Assembly (NCBI GenBank): GCA_039819065.1
Contig: JBCBSS010000025.1
Span: forward strand, 1-59,840
DNA length: 59,840 nucleotides
Direction: 5' to 3'
DNA from: JBCBSS01 sp039819065
GTDB taxonomy: Bacteria; Bacteroidota; Bacteroidia; Cytophagales; Cyclobacteriaceae
A program made the position numbers and the translations under genes. Below are positions 1 to 7,613 of this stretch, one piece after another (position 1 is the first letter of the stretch; each line of letters opens with the position of its first letter). The notes below the pieces were generated by a model, which did not search any database, was not told the origin of the DNA, and saw only the letters and a program-made list of their open reading frames with translations.

Positions 1-345
1 CCTCTTTGGGGAACAGCAGGTGGGATAAAAATGACAATTACCGATATAATGCGCTATGTTGAATTACAACTGGATGATAAAAACCCAATAGTTGCTGAAT
101 CCCGTAAAGCGCTTTATGAGGTGCGTTATCCATTACAAATAGCTTATTACTGGCGAGTTTGGAAAGATAAATATGGCACTTCATACAATCATCACGGAGG
201 AACAAGTGGTACTCAAAATTGGCTATTCATTTATCCAAAATACAATTTGGGTATATCAATTATCACTAATCAAAGTGGGCCTAAAACACCAAACTTGTTA
301 AGTAAAACAGCTCAAAGAATGCTTAAGGAATTAGTAAAAGAATAA
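1..345 (+). CDS. Serine hydrolase / class C beta-lactamase family protein, C-terminal part
   Basis: The frame is open from the first base of the window, so only the last 114 residues are present and the true start lies upstream. The opening residues (PLWGTAGGIKMTITDIMRYV) match the family pattern in which a small-residue and glycine stretch precedes a helix. The HHGGTSGTQNW motif about 45 residues before the end is in the place of the third active-site motif (KTG/HxG) of class C-like serine hydrolases. The SxxK and YxN motifs are outside the window, so activity cannot be judged. An internal ATG at 31 exists but would cut the domain and is unlikely to be the start. Substrate is unknown; most relatives are D-amino-peptide or ester hydrolases rather than true antibiotic resistance enzymes. 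Confidence 0.8.
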   Translation, partial: PLWGTAGGIKMTITDIMRYVELQLDDKNPIVAESRKALYEVRYPLQIAYYWRVWKDKYGTSYNHHGGTSGTQNWLFIYPKYNLGISIITNQSGPKTPNLLSKTAQRMLKELVKE

Positions 346-429
346 AACGTTGGGTAACACCGTGTATAGCGCATTGCGGCTGAATTGCTTAACCGGAATT
401 CATAGCCATTCACTACCTCTCAGTCACGA

Positions 430-453
430 TGGAAAATCAGCTATGATTTTCCA
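430..453. repeat. Perfect 10-bp hairpin in intergenic DNA
   Basis: TGGAAAATCA, loop GCTA, then TGATTTTCCA. No T-run follows, so a simple intrinsic terminator is not supported. It lies in the 517-bp non-coding gap after the partial hydrolase, whose other contents are a twin-hairpin repeat and a recombinase remnant. Confidence 0.5.
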
Positions 454-519
454 CAACGAGGCTACACCAGAACATTACAAGTTCATATAAACATCGTCGA
501 GGCCATTTACTCAGCTTTT

Positions 520-612
520 TCTGCCTCTTTCGGTGTTGTCACCGAAAGGTTTAAAATCGTTCAGCAGTACTTCCTGAATTGAAGACGCTTTGGAGACAAC
601 TCCAAAGCGGGC
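520..612. repeat. Dispersed twin-hairpin repeat, copy 1
   Basis: About 93 bp with two stem-loops: CTTTCGGTG/CACCGAAAG around TTGT (527-548), and CGCTTTGGAG/CTCCAAAGCG around ACAA (586-609). The stems are joined by a conserved spacer containing TTCAGCAGTACTTCCTGAAT. Nearly the same sequence recurs at 4271-4364, a diverged copy lies at 7614-7710, and the first hairpin alone occurs at 7349-7380. The repeat has no coding capacity. It behaves like a REP/MITE-type element or a mobile terminator. Confidence 0.8.
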
Positions 613-617
613 TAAAA

Positions 618-803
618 GCTGGTATTTGTAAAAAGTTCACCCCGCATATTTTAAGGCACCGTTTTGCTATTCACTTGCTGGGATAGGGAATCTACCTGCG
701 TCGTATATAAACCTTATTAGGTCATAATTCATCCAAAACCACTGAAATTTACACACACGCGGCATACAATTGTTTTAGAAACATCAAAAACTTATTAGTT
801 TAG
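618..803 (+). pseudogene. Decayed tyrosine recombinase (integrase) C-terminal fragment, copy 1
   Basis: Reading in one frame from 618 gives AGICKKFTPHILRHRFAIHL, followed by LLG, a stop, GIYLRRI, a stop, TLLGHNSSKTTEIYTH and a short tail ending in LLV and a stop. This contains the HxLRH box (catalytic Arg and His), the LGHxS box, and the YTH catalytic tyrosine of phage/Xer-type integrases. Two in-frame stops break it and the N-terminal two thirds are absent, so it is a non-functional remnant. A second remnant of the same segment is at 3094-3259, and both are followed by a related palindrome, which suggests duplication of a mobile unit. Confidence 0.85.
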
Positions 804-806
804 GCT

Positions 807-860
807 AATGATATATAGCAAATAAACACCGCGGTGTTTATTCAAATGTTGTATATCATT
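807..860. repeat. Nested palindrome downstream of integrase remnant 1
   Basis: A perfect 22-bp self-complementary core at 821-842 (AATAAACACCG plus its reverse complement) sits inside outer arms AATGATATA (807-815) and TATATCATT (852-860). It ends 2 bp before the start of the Crp/Fnr-like gene, so it could act as an operator. The same left half and a degenerate core recur after the second integrase remnant (3258-3292), so it may instead be a recombination-associated site. Confidence 0.6.
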
Positions 861-862
861 GA

Positions 863-1453
863 ATGATGTCTAATCTACAAATTCTTCAAACTGCATTCAA
901 AGATTTCGCTGGTATGTCGGAAGAATCTTTTGATTTATCTTCAAGCTACTGGCATGAAAAATCCTTTAAAAAAGGAGACCTCTTCAATAATTACAAGAAC
1001 GTTTGCAAGGAGCTTGGATTCGTTATTGAAGGCACTTTTCGGTCGTACATCATTGATTATAAATCAGGGGAAGACAAGAATGTATTCTTCTTTTCTCAGA
1101 ATGGATTTGTAACGGCCTATAAAAGTTTCGTGAGACAAATTCCTTGTGAATATTACACCGAAGCGTTAACTGATGCCCATATTGTTTGTATTAACATTTT
1201 CGACCTCCAAAAGCTGTACAAACAATCACACGAATGGGAACGCTTTGGACGACTAACTGCTGAGATGGCAGCAAACATTGTTATTGAGAGAACAGAGAGT
1301 TTCTTACTGAAATCTCCCGAAGAGCGTTATTTAGAACTTATAGAAACACATCCTGAACTCAACGATAAGGTTCCCTTGTATCATATTTCATCTTATCTGG
1401 GCATTCAAGGTCCATCACTCAGCAGAATAAGAAAAAGAATCGCAAATAGATAG
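863..1453 (+). CDS. Crp/Fnr family transcriptional regulator
   Basis: The 196 residues have the usual two-part layout. The N-terminal cyclic-nucleotide-binding-like beta-roll spans about residues 25-125, including the stretch GFVIEGTFRSYIIDYKSGED. The C-terminal winged helix-turn-helix covers about 145-196, with a recognition region VPLYHISSYLGIQGPSLSRI. There is no cysteine cluster of the FNR type, so an iron-sulfur sensor is unlikely. Two adjacent ATG codons are possible starts (863 and 866). The start lies directly against a long palindrome that may be its operator. The next gene, a secreted hydrolase, starts about 75 bp downstream on the same strand and may be co-transcribed. The ligand is unknown. 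Confidence 0.85.
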   Translation: MMSNLQILQTAFKDFAGMSEESFDLSSSYWHEKSFKKGDLFNNYKNVCKELGFVIEGTFRSYIIDYKSGEDKNVFFFSQNGFVTAYKSFVRQIPCEYYTEALTDAHIVCINIFDLQKLYKQSHEWERFGRLTAEMAANIVIERTESFLLKSPEERYLELIETHPELNDKVPLYHISSYLGIQGPSLSRIRKRIANR

Positions 1454-1528
1454 CGATTTTAACTTGGGTTAAAGAAATCCTCTATCTCGTTTTTGAGCTT
1501 TGCTTGTAATTATAAACAAGTAAGCAAA

Positions 1529-2383
1529 ATGAAATCAATAAGTCTTTTTGTCATGGTAAGTCTAGCGACCTCCGTGCTGACATTTTCACAAACAAAAACA
1601 GATAGTGCAATGAAAAAATCCATCGAATCCAAAACAATTGTATTTGTACACGGGCTATTCCTTAACAACGAAAGTTGGAAGGAATGGGAATCTTTCTTTA
1701 AGGAAAAAGGCTATACCACCTATACACCGACATATCCAGGTCATGAAGGAACTCCTTCAGAGCTAAGGAAACATGCTCCCGACAGTTTAGGGTATGTCAC
1801 CTTTACCGATGTAGTCAACAAAATGGAGGCATTTATAGACTCTTTACCAGAGAAACCCATCATTGTAGGTCACTCTATGGGAGGATTAGTAGCTCAGAAG
1901 CTAATTGAAAAGGAATTGGCAGAAGCTGCCATTATTATAAGTAGCGCGCCTCCAAAAGGAGTCATTACAACCAAATTCAGTTTTGCAAAATCCAACCTTG
2001 GGCTATTGAACCCATTCAAAGGTAACTCCGTGCATTACCCCACCAAAAAGTGGTTCCATTATGCATTTACCAACACTTTGTCAAGAGAAGAATCGGATAA
2101 CATATTTGATAAATTTGTGGTGCCTGAGAGTAGGAATATTCCACGAGAAACTTTGAAGAAACCAGGCAAAATTGACTTCAAAAAGCCGCATTCACCTATG
2201 CTGTTTGTATCTGGAAAAGATGATCATATTATTCCCTCCTCTTTAAATAAGAAAAACTTCAAAAAATACAAGGACAGCAAAAGCCTGAGAGAACACAAAA
2301 TCTTTGAAGGTCGTGATCATTTTATTGCCGGCGAAGAGGGTTGGGAAGAAGTAGCTAATTATGCATACGATTGGTTAAAATAA
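1529..2383 (+). CDS. Secreted alpha/beta hydrolase (lipase/esterase-like)
   Basis: The protein has 284 residues from the chosen ATG at 1529, which begins a clear signal peptide (SLFVMVSLATSVLTFS); an upstream in-frame start at 1493 would mask it. The fold motifs are the oxyanion HG (about residue 41), the nucleophile elbow GHSMGG (Ser about 116), the acid in SGKDDH and the His in GRDHF near the end, so a full Ser-Asp-His triad is visible. It is probably exported to the periplasm and cleaves an ester or related bond; substrate not identifiable. It follows the Crp/Fnr-like regulator and is followed after 7 bp by an attC-like dyad. Confidence 0.85.
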   Translation: MKSISLFVMVSLATSVLTFSQTKTDSAMKKSIESKTIVFVHGLFLNNESWKEWESFFKEKGYTTYTPTYPGHEGTPSELRKHAPDSLGYVTFTDVVNKMEAFIDSLPEKPIIVGHSMGGLVAQKLIEKELAEAAIIISSAPPKGVITTKFSFAKSNLGLLNPFKGNSVHYPTKKWFHYAFTNTLSREESDNIFDKFVVPESRNIPRETLKKPGKIDFKKPHSPMLFVSGKDDHIIPSSLNKKNFKKYKDSKSLREHKIFEGRDHFIAGEEGWEEVANYAYDWLK

Positions 2384-2386
2384 ACG

Positions 2387-2505
2387 ATATACAACAAACA
2401 CTATCATCCATAAGCCAACTGAGCCATTTGCAAAGGCTGGTGGTATCCGATACTTTTATAGAAATTTAAAAAGCCAGGCTTACGGATGATAATTGGACGT
2501 TACAA
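2387..2505. repeat. attC-like imperfect dyad between two genes
   Basis: TATCATCCATAAGCC (2402-2416) pairs with GGCTTACGGATGATA (2477-2491) in 14 of 15 positions across a loop of about 60 nt. The outer trinucleotides AAC (2393-2395) and GTT (2499-2501) are placed as in integron attC sites (RYYYAAC ... GTTRRRY), and the total length of about 118 bp is in the attC range. It starts just after the hydrolase stop and ends about 25 bp before the next ATG, as in a gene cassette. The outer boxes match the attC consensus only partly. Confidence 0.35.
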
Positions 2506-2528
2506 GTAAATATCCCCAAAGCATATTT

Positions 2529-3080
2529 ATGAGTCAAGAGAAATTTAACTTTGAAAGTGCCTGTAAGTTGGTAGGAATAAAAGTCAACGATTCTCATAAT
2601 ACTCTAACTATTCGAACAGTCTTTAACCCTTTCAATAAATTCGGTCTTGGGAGTCTATTTTTCCTTATCCTAGGACTAACAGTTGGAGTCTTGTCGATCA
2701 CCCATTCGAAAGAATATTTCTCGCTGATTATCGGAGGTATTTTAGGCTTTGGTATCGGTACTGTGGCGTTGCTATCAATCCTATCAGAACTAACAAGCTA
2801 CTTTAAAATTTCTGGTAACAACCTAGAACTTAGAAACAGGCTCAAACTAAAAACAGAACGAATCACCAACGATCATAAGGTGAAAATGAAAACTCGAACA
2901 GAATTTGTAAAGCTAAAATCGCAACCTGGATCTGGATCGTATTTTAGAATTGTTGAACTGTATATTTCTAACGGAACGGACGAAAAACTCATCATAGATT
3001 TTCAAACGGACGAAAAGGACGCACACATTGCCAACCAACTCGGAAACAACATTTCCTCACTTGTAAAGAGTAGAATTTAA
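2529..3080 (+). CDS. Small membrane protein of unknown function
   Basis: The protein has 183 residues from ATG 2529; a TTG start at 2493 would overlap the attC-like dyad and add no recognisable sequence. Two hydrophobic segments (about residues 38-58, LGSLFFLILGLTVGV, and 63-88, LIIGGILGFGIGTVALLSIL) form a membrane hairpin. A soluble C-terminal part of about 90 residues rich in Lys, Thr and Asp follows, with beta-strand-like alternation. The layout resembles bacterial PH-domain-like membrane proteins but no motif is decisive. It is flanked by the attC-like site and by the second integrase remnant, so it may be cassette cargo. Confidence 0.6.
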   Translation: MSQEKFNFESACKLVGIKVNDSHNTLTIRTVFNPFNKFGLGSLFFLILGLTVGVLSITHSKEYFSLIIGGILGFGIGTVALLSILSELTSYFKISGNNLELRNRLKLKTERITNDHKVKMKTRTEFVKLKSQPGSGSYFRIVELYISNGTDEKLIIDFQTDEKDAHIANQLGNNISSLVKSRI

Positions 3081-3093
3081 AGCTAGTATTCGG

Positions 3094-3259
3094 AAAAAGG
3101 TGACCCCAAATATTTTGAGGCACCTTTTTGCTACTCATTTGCTACAACAGGGTGCGTTATATACAAACCTCATTAGGCCATGATTGTCTAAAGACCACTT
3201 AAATTTATACATATGTCACATCCAATAGTTTTGTAAAAATTAAAAACTTATTAGGTTAA
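3094..3259 (+). pseudogene. Decayed tyrosine recombinase C-terminal fragment, copy 2
   Basis: One frame reads KKVTPNILRHLFATHLLQQG and a second frame continues SLGHDCLKTT, a stop, IYTYV and a tail ending KNLLG and a stop. This is the HxLRH (His to Asn), LGH and Y regions of an integrase, broken by a frameshift and a stop. It aligns with the fragment at 618-803 over the same protein segment and the DNA similarity continues into the following palindrome. The homologous stretch starts at the same protein position in both copies, so the truncated form itself seems to have been duplicated. Confidence 0.8.
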
Positions 3260-3292
3260 TGATATATAGCAAATAAACACTATGGTGTTTAT
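3258..3292. repeat. Palindrome downstream of integrase remnant 2
   Basis: AATGATATATAGC is followed by ATAAACAC, TATG, GTGTTTAT. It is a diverged copy of the 807-842 structure: the arms are kept but the central bases differ (CGCG versus TATG). The right outer arm is missing. The rest of the gap to 3483 shows nothing else recognisable. Confidence 0.6.
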
Positions 3293-3483
3293 CTGGGTAT
3301 TAGGTGCAATTGGGGAGACTTTAACTTTAAACTCAGGATTGGCTGGTATCCTTTTCAGCTTTTCCAAATTGATTTCGTAGCTAACTCACGGATAGGCATG
3401 AAGATTTCTTTAAATTTTAGAGTAATCGATTAAAAAGATGCATCTTCCTTTAAGTTAGTTTGTATTACCGTAAAAATCATGAA

Positions 3484-4233
3484 ATGAATGAGAATATAAA
3501 TATGGCTGTCTTGATAGATGGTGACAACATACCATCGGCGAATGTTAAGGAAATGATGGAAGAGATAGCCAAGTATGGGAATCCAACTATAAAAAGAATA
3601 TATGGTGATTGGACTAGACCCGGGCTTAACAAATGGAAGAATCTCCTATTGGAAAATGCCATAACTCCTATCCAACAATATGGCTATACAACAGGTAAGA
3701 ATGCAACGGATTCTGCCATGATTATTGATGCCATGGACATACTTTACAGTAACAAAGTGAGTGGTTTTTGCCTTGTCTCCAGTGATAGTGATTTCACGAA
3801 ATTGGCTACAAGATTGAGAGAGGCAGGAATGTTAGTTATCGGAATAGGAGAAAAAAAGACTCCAAATCCTTTCATAGTGGCATGTGATAAATTCATCTAC
3901 ATTGAAATTCTTAGAAGTCAATCGGAGGATAAAACTGAGAAAAAAGTAGCTAGCAAGTCAACTATCGAGAAAATTAGTAATCGAGAGGTTTCCCTTATAT
4001 CATCTTCAATTCGAGATTTATCCGATGAGGATGGATGGGCATTTCTTGGAGATGTTGGAGGGCTTATACAGAAGAAGCAGCCTAATTTTGACTCAAGAAA
4101 TTACGGATTTGAAAAATTGACCCGGCTAATTCAGTCAATCGGAAAATTTGAAATTGAGCAAAGAGAAACTCCAAAGAGCAAACGCAAACTGATTTTTGTA
4201 AAGAATAAAGAAAAAGCATCTAACAGGCGCTAA
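3484..4233 (+). CDS. NYN-domain protein with C-terminal OST-HTH/LOTUS domain
   Basis: The protein has 249 residues from ATG 3484, chosen because the NYN fold begins at once (MAVLIDGDNIPS). Acidic residues expected of this PIN-like nuclease fold are visible: Asp-Gly-Asp near residue 12, the Asp of NATDSAMIIDAMD, and SSDSDF near residue 100. The C-terminal part (about 165-240, with the run DEDGWAFLGDVGGLI and NYGFEKLTRLI) matches the OST-HTH/LOTUS RNA-binding domain. Family knowledge suggests RNA binding or cleavage; the target is unknown. It is a single gene on the plus strand, converging on an SDR gene with a twin-hairpin repeat between them. Confidence 0.88.
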   Translation: MNENINMAVLIDGDNIPSANVKEMMEEIAKYGNPTIKRIYGDWTRPGLNKWKNLLLENAITPIQQYGYTTGKNATDSAMIIDAMDILYSNKVSGFCLVSSDSDFTKLATRLREAGMLVIGIGEKKTPNPFIVACDKFIYIEILRSQSEDKTEKKVASKSTIEKISNREVSLISSSIRDLSDEDGWAFLGDVGGLIQKKQPNFDSRNYGFEKLTRLIQSIGKFEIEQRETPKSKRKLIFVKNKEKASNRR

Positions 4234-4270
4234 AAACCCATAAGCTAATGAGCAGCCTGCAAAGTGAATT

Positions 4271-4364
4271 TTCTGCCCCTTTCGGTGACAGCACCGAAAG
4301 GTTTAAAATCGTTCAGCAGTACTTCCTGAATTAAAGACGCTTTGGAGACAACTCCAAAGCGGGC
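4271..4364. repeat. Dispersed twin-hairpin repeat, copy 2
   Basis: Stems CCTTTCGGTG/CACCGAAAGG (loop ACAG) and CGCTTTGGAG/CTCCAAAGCG (loop ACAA). It is almost identical to copy 1 (520-612). It fills most of the gap between the convergent NYN and SDR genes, a good position for bidirectional transcription termination. Confidence 0.8.
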
Positions 4365-4407
4365 AAAGAAAAGACTTCAAACCCGGTAAAAATCGAAATG
4401 GCCGCTA

Positions 4408-5115
4408 CTAAAAAGAAATCTCCTTTTTATCCCTAAAGAACCTTCCTGAAGGGCTGTTGTCTGGAAGTTCGGCTGCCCAAACAATGCCTTCAGCGCCTTG
4501 TGCCGGGGATCTTGGGGCTTCTGAACCACCCATTTCGGTACGCACCCAGCCCGGACAAACAGCATTGACTAAGATGCCTGAACCGGAAAGCTCATTGGCT
4601 AGCTTGATGGTCAAAGCATTGAGCGCTGCTTTGGAAACACCGTAGCCCGGAGTGCCGCCGCTCATACCATTTAAAGCGCCCGCTCCGCTTGAAACGTTCA
4701 CAATGCGTCCGTATTGGTGTTGCTTCATCAACGGAATGAAAGCCTGCGCCATGCGCCATGCACCGATCAGGTTGGTCTCTAAGGTTTCTTTGACATTGTC
4801 TAAGTCGGCATTGACAGCATTTTGCCATGTGTCATAATTGATGCCAGCGTTATTGATCAGCATATCCAAACTGCCAAAACGTTGGGTGATATCTTGCTCC
4901 AGTTGCGCTACACTTTGTGCATCAGCGACATCCAGCAAATAGAAATAGACATTATTCAAGCCAATCTGCTCAACCGCCTCTTTGCCTTTTTCAGCATTGC
5001 GGCTTGTTAAAATAGTCTCGTAACCTTTTTCGGCAAGTTGCCTTACGATCTCCAAGCCAATACCTCGATTGGCGCCGGTGACTAATGCTACTTTGGTGGT
5101 GTTATCTTGTGTCAT
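4408..5115 (-). CDS. Short-chain dehydrogenase/reductase (carbonyl reductase-like)
   Basis: The protein has 235 residues with the classical SDR order: cofactor motif TGANRGIG (about residues 14-21), NNAG near 87, catalytic Ser in NVSSGAG, and YGVSK (Tyr and Lys of the active site) near 158, then the PGWVRTEMGG loop. The Arg in the cofactor motif and the SRN stretch after the second strand suggest NADP(H). The sequence is close in style to carbonyl-reductase-type SDRs that reduce aldehydes or quinones. It lies 115 bp downstream of the hydrolase lipoprotein gene on the same strand, with a strong hairpin between them, so it may have its own promoter. Confidence 0.9.
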   Translation of the reverse strand: MTQDNTTKVALVTGANRGIGLEIVRQLAEKGYETILTSRNAEKGKEAVEQIGLNNVYFYLLDVADAQSVAQLEQDITQRFGSLDMLINNAGINYDTWQNAVNADLDNVKETLETNLIGAWRMAQAFIPLMKQHQYGRIVNVSSGAGALNGMSGGTPGYGVSKAALNALTIKLANELSGSGILVNAVCPGWVRTEMGGSEAPRSPAQGAEGIVWAAELPDNSPSGRFFRDKKEISF

Positions 5116-5130
5116 TTCTGTTCAAGTTTA

Positions 5131-5212
5131 AAAGGGGCTATCAAAAACTGTCTTTTCGATCCCGATATCTATCGGGATCGAATGACCGTTCAGAATGGCT
5201 TTTAAGACAGCC
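5131..5212. repeat. Hairpin-bearing dispersed element
   Basis: Central 12-bp stem TCGATCCCGATA / TATCGGGATCGA (5156-5181), flanked by CTGTCTT (5148-5154) and AAGACAG (5204-5210), so the whole unit is a nested inverted repeat with the GAATGAC motif at its edge. It sits just downstream of the hydrolase lipoprotein gene (minus strand). It is likely a small non-autonomous repeat that could stop transcription. Confidence 0.6.
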
Positions 5213-5230
5213 TCATAATTATACCATTTG

Positions 5231-6631
5231 TTATTTCAAGTATTGATCAAAATGATCAGAAATTAACGAAACAGACTGATTTACTTGCTCCGGCTTGTGG
5301 TAAAAATCTAGCTGGCCTCCTTCAAGCCACTTGATTTCCTTCGGTCCTTTGAGCTTGGCGAAGAACTCCTCATCGGCAGCAGGCGTAGCCGCATTTTGTG
5401 AAGTGATCATCAAAGTCGGTGCTTCGATCTGCTCAGCATAGCCAACCGGACGGTAAGTCAACCATGGCTCCCAACTTGCCAAGGCAAACTTATCTGCTGA
5501 CCAATTAGGTACTTGTCCGATCTCTGGGTTAAGATAGTACTCAAATGGCCCGAACATGGCCGCTGAAGGATCAGTATCGCTGATAGAAAGCGTGTAATCC
5601 ATTTCGCCAGACGCTTCAAATCGCTTCATCGCATTTTTACTTTTGGTTATTCTATCGTTGATCCCTTCTTCGCCACCGTAGAAAGCGTTTACTACCGCGT
5701 CGGTATTGAACCAGGGCACTACCATGGCATAGGCTTTGAACTGGTCATTTTCAGCTACGGCTTTTGCCATATAACCTCCGCTCGCACAGACACCCATTCC
5801 TCCGGTTTTCTCTTTATCTACCATAGGTAAACTTGCCAGGTAGGCCACTGCATTGTTGAAGTCTTCCGTTTTCTTGTCAGGATCTTCTACAAATCGAGGC
5901 TCACCTTCGCTCTCTCCGAAATTTCTATGATCGAATGCCAGAGTAACATAGCCTTCTTGCGCTAGCTTCTCTGCGTAAAGACCTGCCATTTGTTCTTTTA
6001 CGGTGGTCCAAGATCCCCCCACAACAATGGCCGGATACTTTTTGCCCTCTTCATAATCAGGCGGTAAGTTTAGAAAACCAATCAACTGACTTCCATTGCT
6101 TTCAAAAGCTACCCTTTTCTTTTTGACGGTAGGTTTGGCATTAGCATCTAACGGTATATTAAAGGCCTTAGCCATCACTAGTGGGTTAAAAACTTCCGTG
6201 TACTCGATGATTTTGCCGTCTTTCAAGCGGAATGTTCCTAAGTAATCATTCTTGTATGTTCCACCTCCTTTTATATCTATTTCGCCCTTAAATTCTACAT
6301 AGAATAGATCGGGGTCCTCAGTGGCTACGATCTTCCTTGGGAATTTCATGGACGAGAACATATTGGGCAGTGACCTATATTGAGTGTATATGGCATAAGA
6401 CCCTTCAAAACTCATAGGAAATCCGGCAGGTACATAAGGGTTTAACTGACGACCTTCGGGATGGAAGATGTCTAAGAGTACCTCAAAATTTTCCGTTTCC
6501 AGTGCCTGGAAGAATTGTTCTACAATTTCCTTGTTCTTACTTGACTCAAGGGATGTTTTGTTTTCCCCTTCTTTGTTGCTGCAATTGATAGCAACAAGTG
6601 CGACAATGATGATATATACTAGCTTTTTCAT
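5231..6631 (-). CDS. Lipoprotein fusing a SnoaL-like domain to a dienelactone-hydrolase-type alpha/beta hydrolase
   Basis: The protein has 466 residues. The N-terminus is a lipoprotein signal with a lipobox ending AINC (Cys 17). Residues of about 30-155 form a SnoaL/NTF2-like cone (EIVEQFFQALETENFEVLLD and an ITEY-like final strand). From about 170 an alpha/beta hydrolase follows, with VVGGSW at the oxyanion position and a nucleophile elbow GVCASGG, where Cys stands in the usual Ser position as in dienelactone hydrolases. The end has GGQLDFYHKP, where many hydrolases carry the catalytic His; whether Gln here is normal for the subfamily is uncertain. It starts 7 bp after a SnoaL-like gene, so the two are surely co-transcribed. 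Predicted to be membrane-anchored; substrate unknown. Confidence 0.82.
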   Translation of the reverse strand: MKKLVYIIIVALVAINCSNKEGENKTSLESSKNKEIVEQFFQALETENFEVLLDIFHPEGRQLNPYVPAGFPMSFEGSYAIYTQYRSLPNMFSSMKFPRKIVATEDPDLFYVEFKGEIDIKGGGTYKNDYLGTFRLKDGKIIEYTEVFNPLVMAKAFNIPLDANAKPTVKKKRVAFESNGSQLIGFLNLPPDYEEGKKYPAIVVGGSWTTVKEQMAGLYAEKLAQEGYVTLAFDHRNFGESEGEPRFVEDPDKKTEDFNNAVAYLASLPMVDKEKTGGMGVCASGGYMAKAVAENDQFKAYAMVVPWFNTDAVVNAFYGGEEGINDRITKSKNAMKRFEASGEMDYTLSISDTDPSAAMFGPFEYYLNPEIGQVPNWSADKFALASWEPWLTYRPVGYAEQIEAPTLMITSQNAATPAADEEFFAKLKGPKEIKWLEGGQLDFYHKPEQVNQSVSLISDHFDQYLK

Positions 6632-6638
6632 GTTGGTC

Positions 6639-7184
6639 TTATTTTGATTGTTTTACTTTTTCTTGAGCATACCTTGGCAAATCCATGTTACCCGTCGTGT
6701 ATTTAAGATTGAATTTCATTTGATCTACTTTCCAAACATCATTCTCTTTTATCAAATGATGTTCATAAGTGCCGACTACGGTCCATAAGTTACCGCCCTC
6801 TGATTGCGTGAGGTAGTGTTCCGCGTTGCCATAGTGAAATACGCGAGCTTCGTCATCATTAACTTCGATGCTGAAGTTGGTAATGGCGTGATGCGTATGG
6901 TCGAAACCAGGAAGGATTGTCTTCCAGCTTTCCGTGATTTGCTGTGGTGCAAGCTTTGCCGGAGCGCCACCTGCCATGGAAGTATAATCCAGTAATACTT
7001 CTGAAGCAAATGCTCCCTCTACTTGCTCCCAGTGCTGGCTGTCAGTACCAACAAAGATGTTAGTGACCACCTCCTTGATGTGCTGTTTGTCGATAATTTC
7101 GGTCATGGTTTTCTGGTTTTCTTGTCCAAATGATGCCGTGCTGGTCAGCAAGGCTATGAGTATGAGTAGTTTCGTTTTCATCAT
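6639..7184 (-). CDS. Secreted SnoaL-like / NTF2-like protein
   Basis: The 181 residues begin with a signal peptide (KLLILIALLTSTASFGQ). The remainder is a single SnoaL-type alpha+beta barrel: a first helix region ending in WEQVEGAFASEVLLDYTSM, then GFDHTHHAITNF and the closing strands WTVVGTYEHHLIKENDVWKV. Such folds act as small-molecule isomerases, hydrolases or dehydratases, or just bind ligands; no residue set here fixes the activity. First gene of the operon with the SnoaL-hydrolase lipoprotein. A 21-bp-spaced direct repeat of ATTGGAC lies 50-78 bp upstream of its start. Confidence 0.8.
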   Translation of the reverse strand: MMKTKLLILIALLTSTASFGQENQKTMTEIIDKQHIKEVVTNIFVGTDSQHWEQVEGAFASEVLLDYTSMAGGAPAKLAPQQITESWKTILPGFDHTHHAITNFSIEVNDDEARVFHYGNAEHYLTQSEGGNLWTVVGTYEHHLIKENDVWKVDQMKFNLKYTTGNMDLPRYAQEKVKQSK

Positions 7185-7234
7185 CTTTTCGTATTGGTTT
7201 ATGTTTCAAAGAACGGCTATGAAAAGGTGGATGA

Positions 7235-7262
7235 ATTGGACGGTTTTCGCCAGTGATTGGAC
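7235..7262 (-). promoter_or_regulatory. Direct repeat with 21-bp spacing (AraC-type operator candidate)
   Basis: ATTGGAC at 7235-7241 and again at 7256-7262, exactly 21 bp apart (two helical turns), 50-78 bp upstream of the SnoaL/hydrolase operon. On the coding strand it reads GTCCAAT twice. Direct half-sites in this phase are typical of AraC-family activator sites. Confidence 0.5.
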
Positions 7263-7348
7263 AGAATTCCGATAGTGGTAGTTATCCGCTGATTTTATGT
7301 TACTGGATGCTGTTTTTAATGATTCTTAGGAGCGTGTTTAGGTACTTA

Positions 7349-7380
7349 CTGCCCCTTTCGGTGTTATCACCGAAAGGTTT
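7349..7380. repeat. Partial copy of the twin-hairpin repeat (first hairpin only)
   Basis: CCTTTCGGTG, TTAT, CACCGAAAGG with the flanking TGCCC and TTT. The second hairpin is absent. It lies in the 550-bp gap between the SnoaL operon promoter and the FtsX gene. Confidence 0.65.
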
Positions 7381-7450
7381 TTCAATTGATCATTGATAAA
7401 TGGCCGGCAGTGATTTGGGTTTAACGTAAAGAGGGTGGAGGTATCTTTTC

Positions 7451-7487
7451 TTTAAGAGATAGATTTCTCTCTGCGTTCGAAATGACA
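7451..7487. repeat. Half copy of the GAGATTTCTC...TTCGAAATGAC repeat
   Basis: TTTAAGAGATAGATTTCTC followed by GCGTTCGAAATGACA resembles the right half of the long hairpin element at 10951-11090. Confidence 0.45.
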
Positions 7488-7613
7488 CCTGGATTTAAGT
7501 GTGCTTGTTTAAGGCAAATTCCATCAATATAGGCTGATCAATCTAAAACCCTTACCTCGTCAGTCACCTCGATCAGTCAGCAGACTGAGGGAGATCTATC
7601 TCTCGTAGATATT

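Noticed and set aside
4592..5010. Short frames on both strands overlapping the SDR gene at 4408
   Set aside because: Shadows of the SDR coding sequence without independent motifs.
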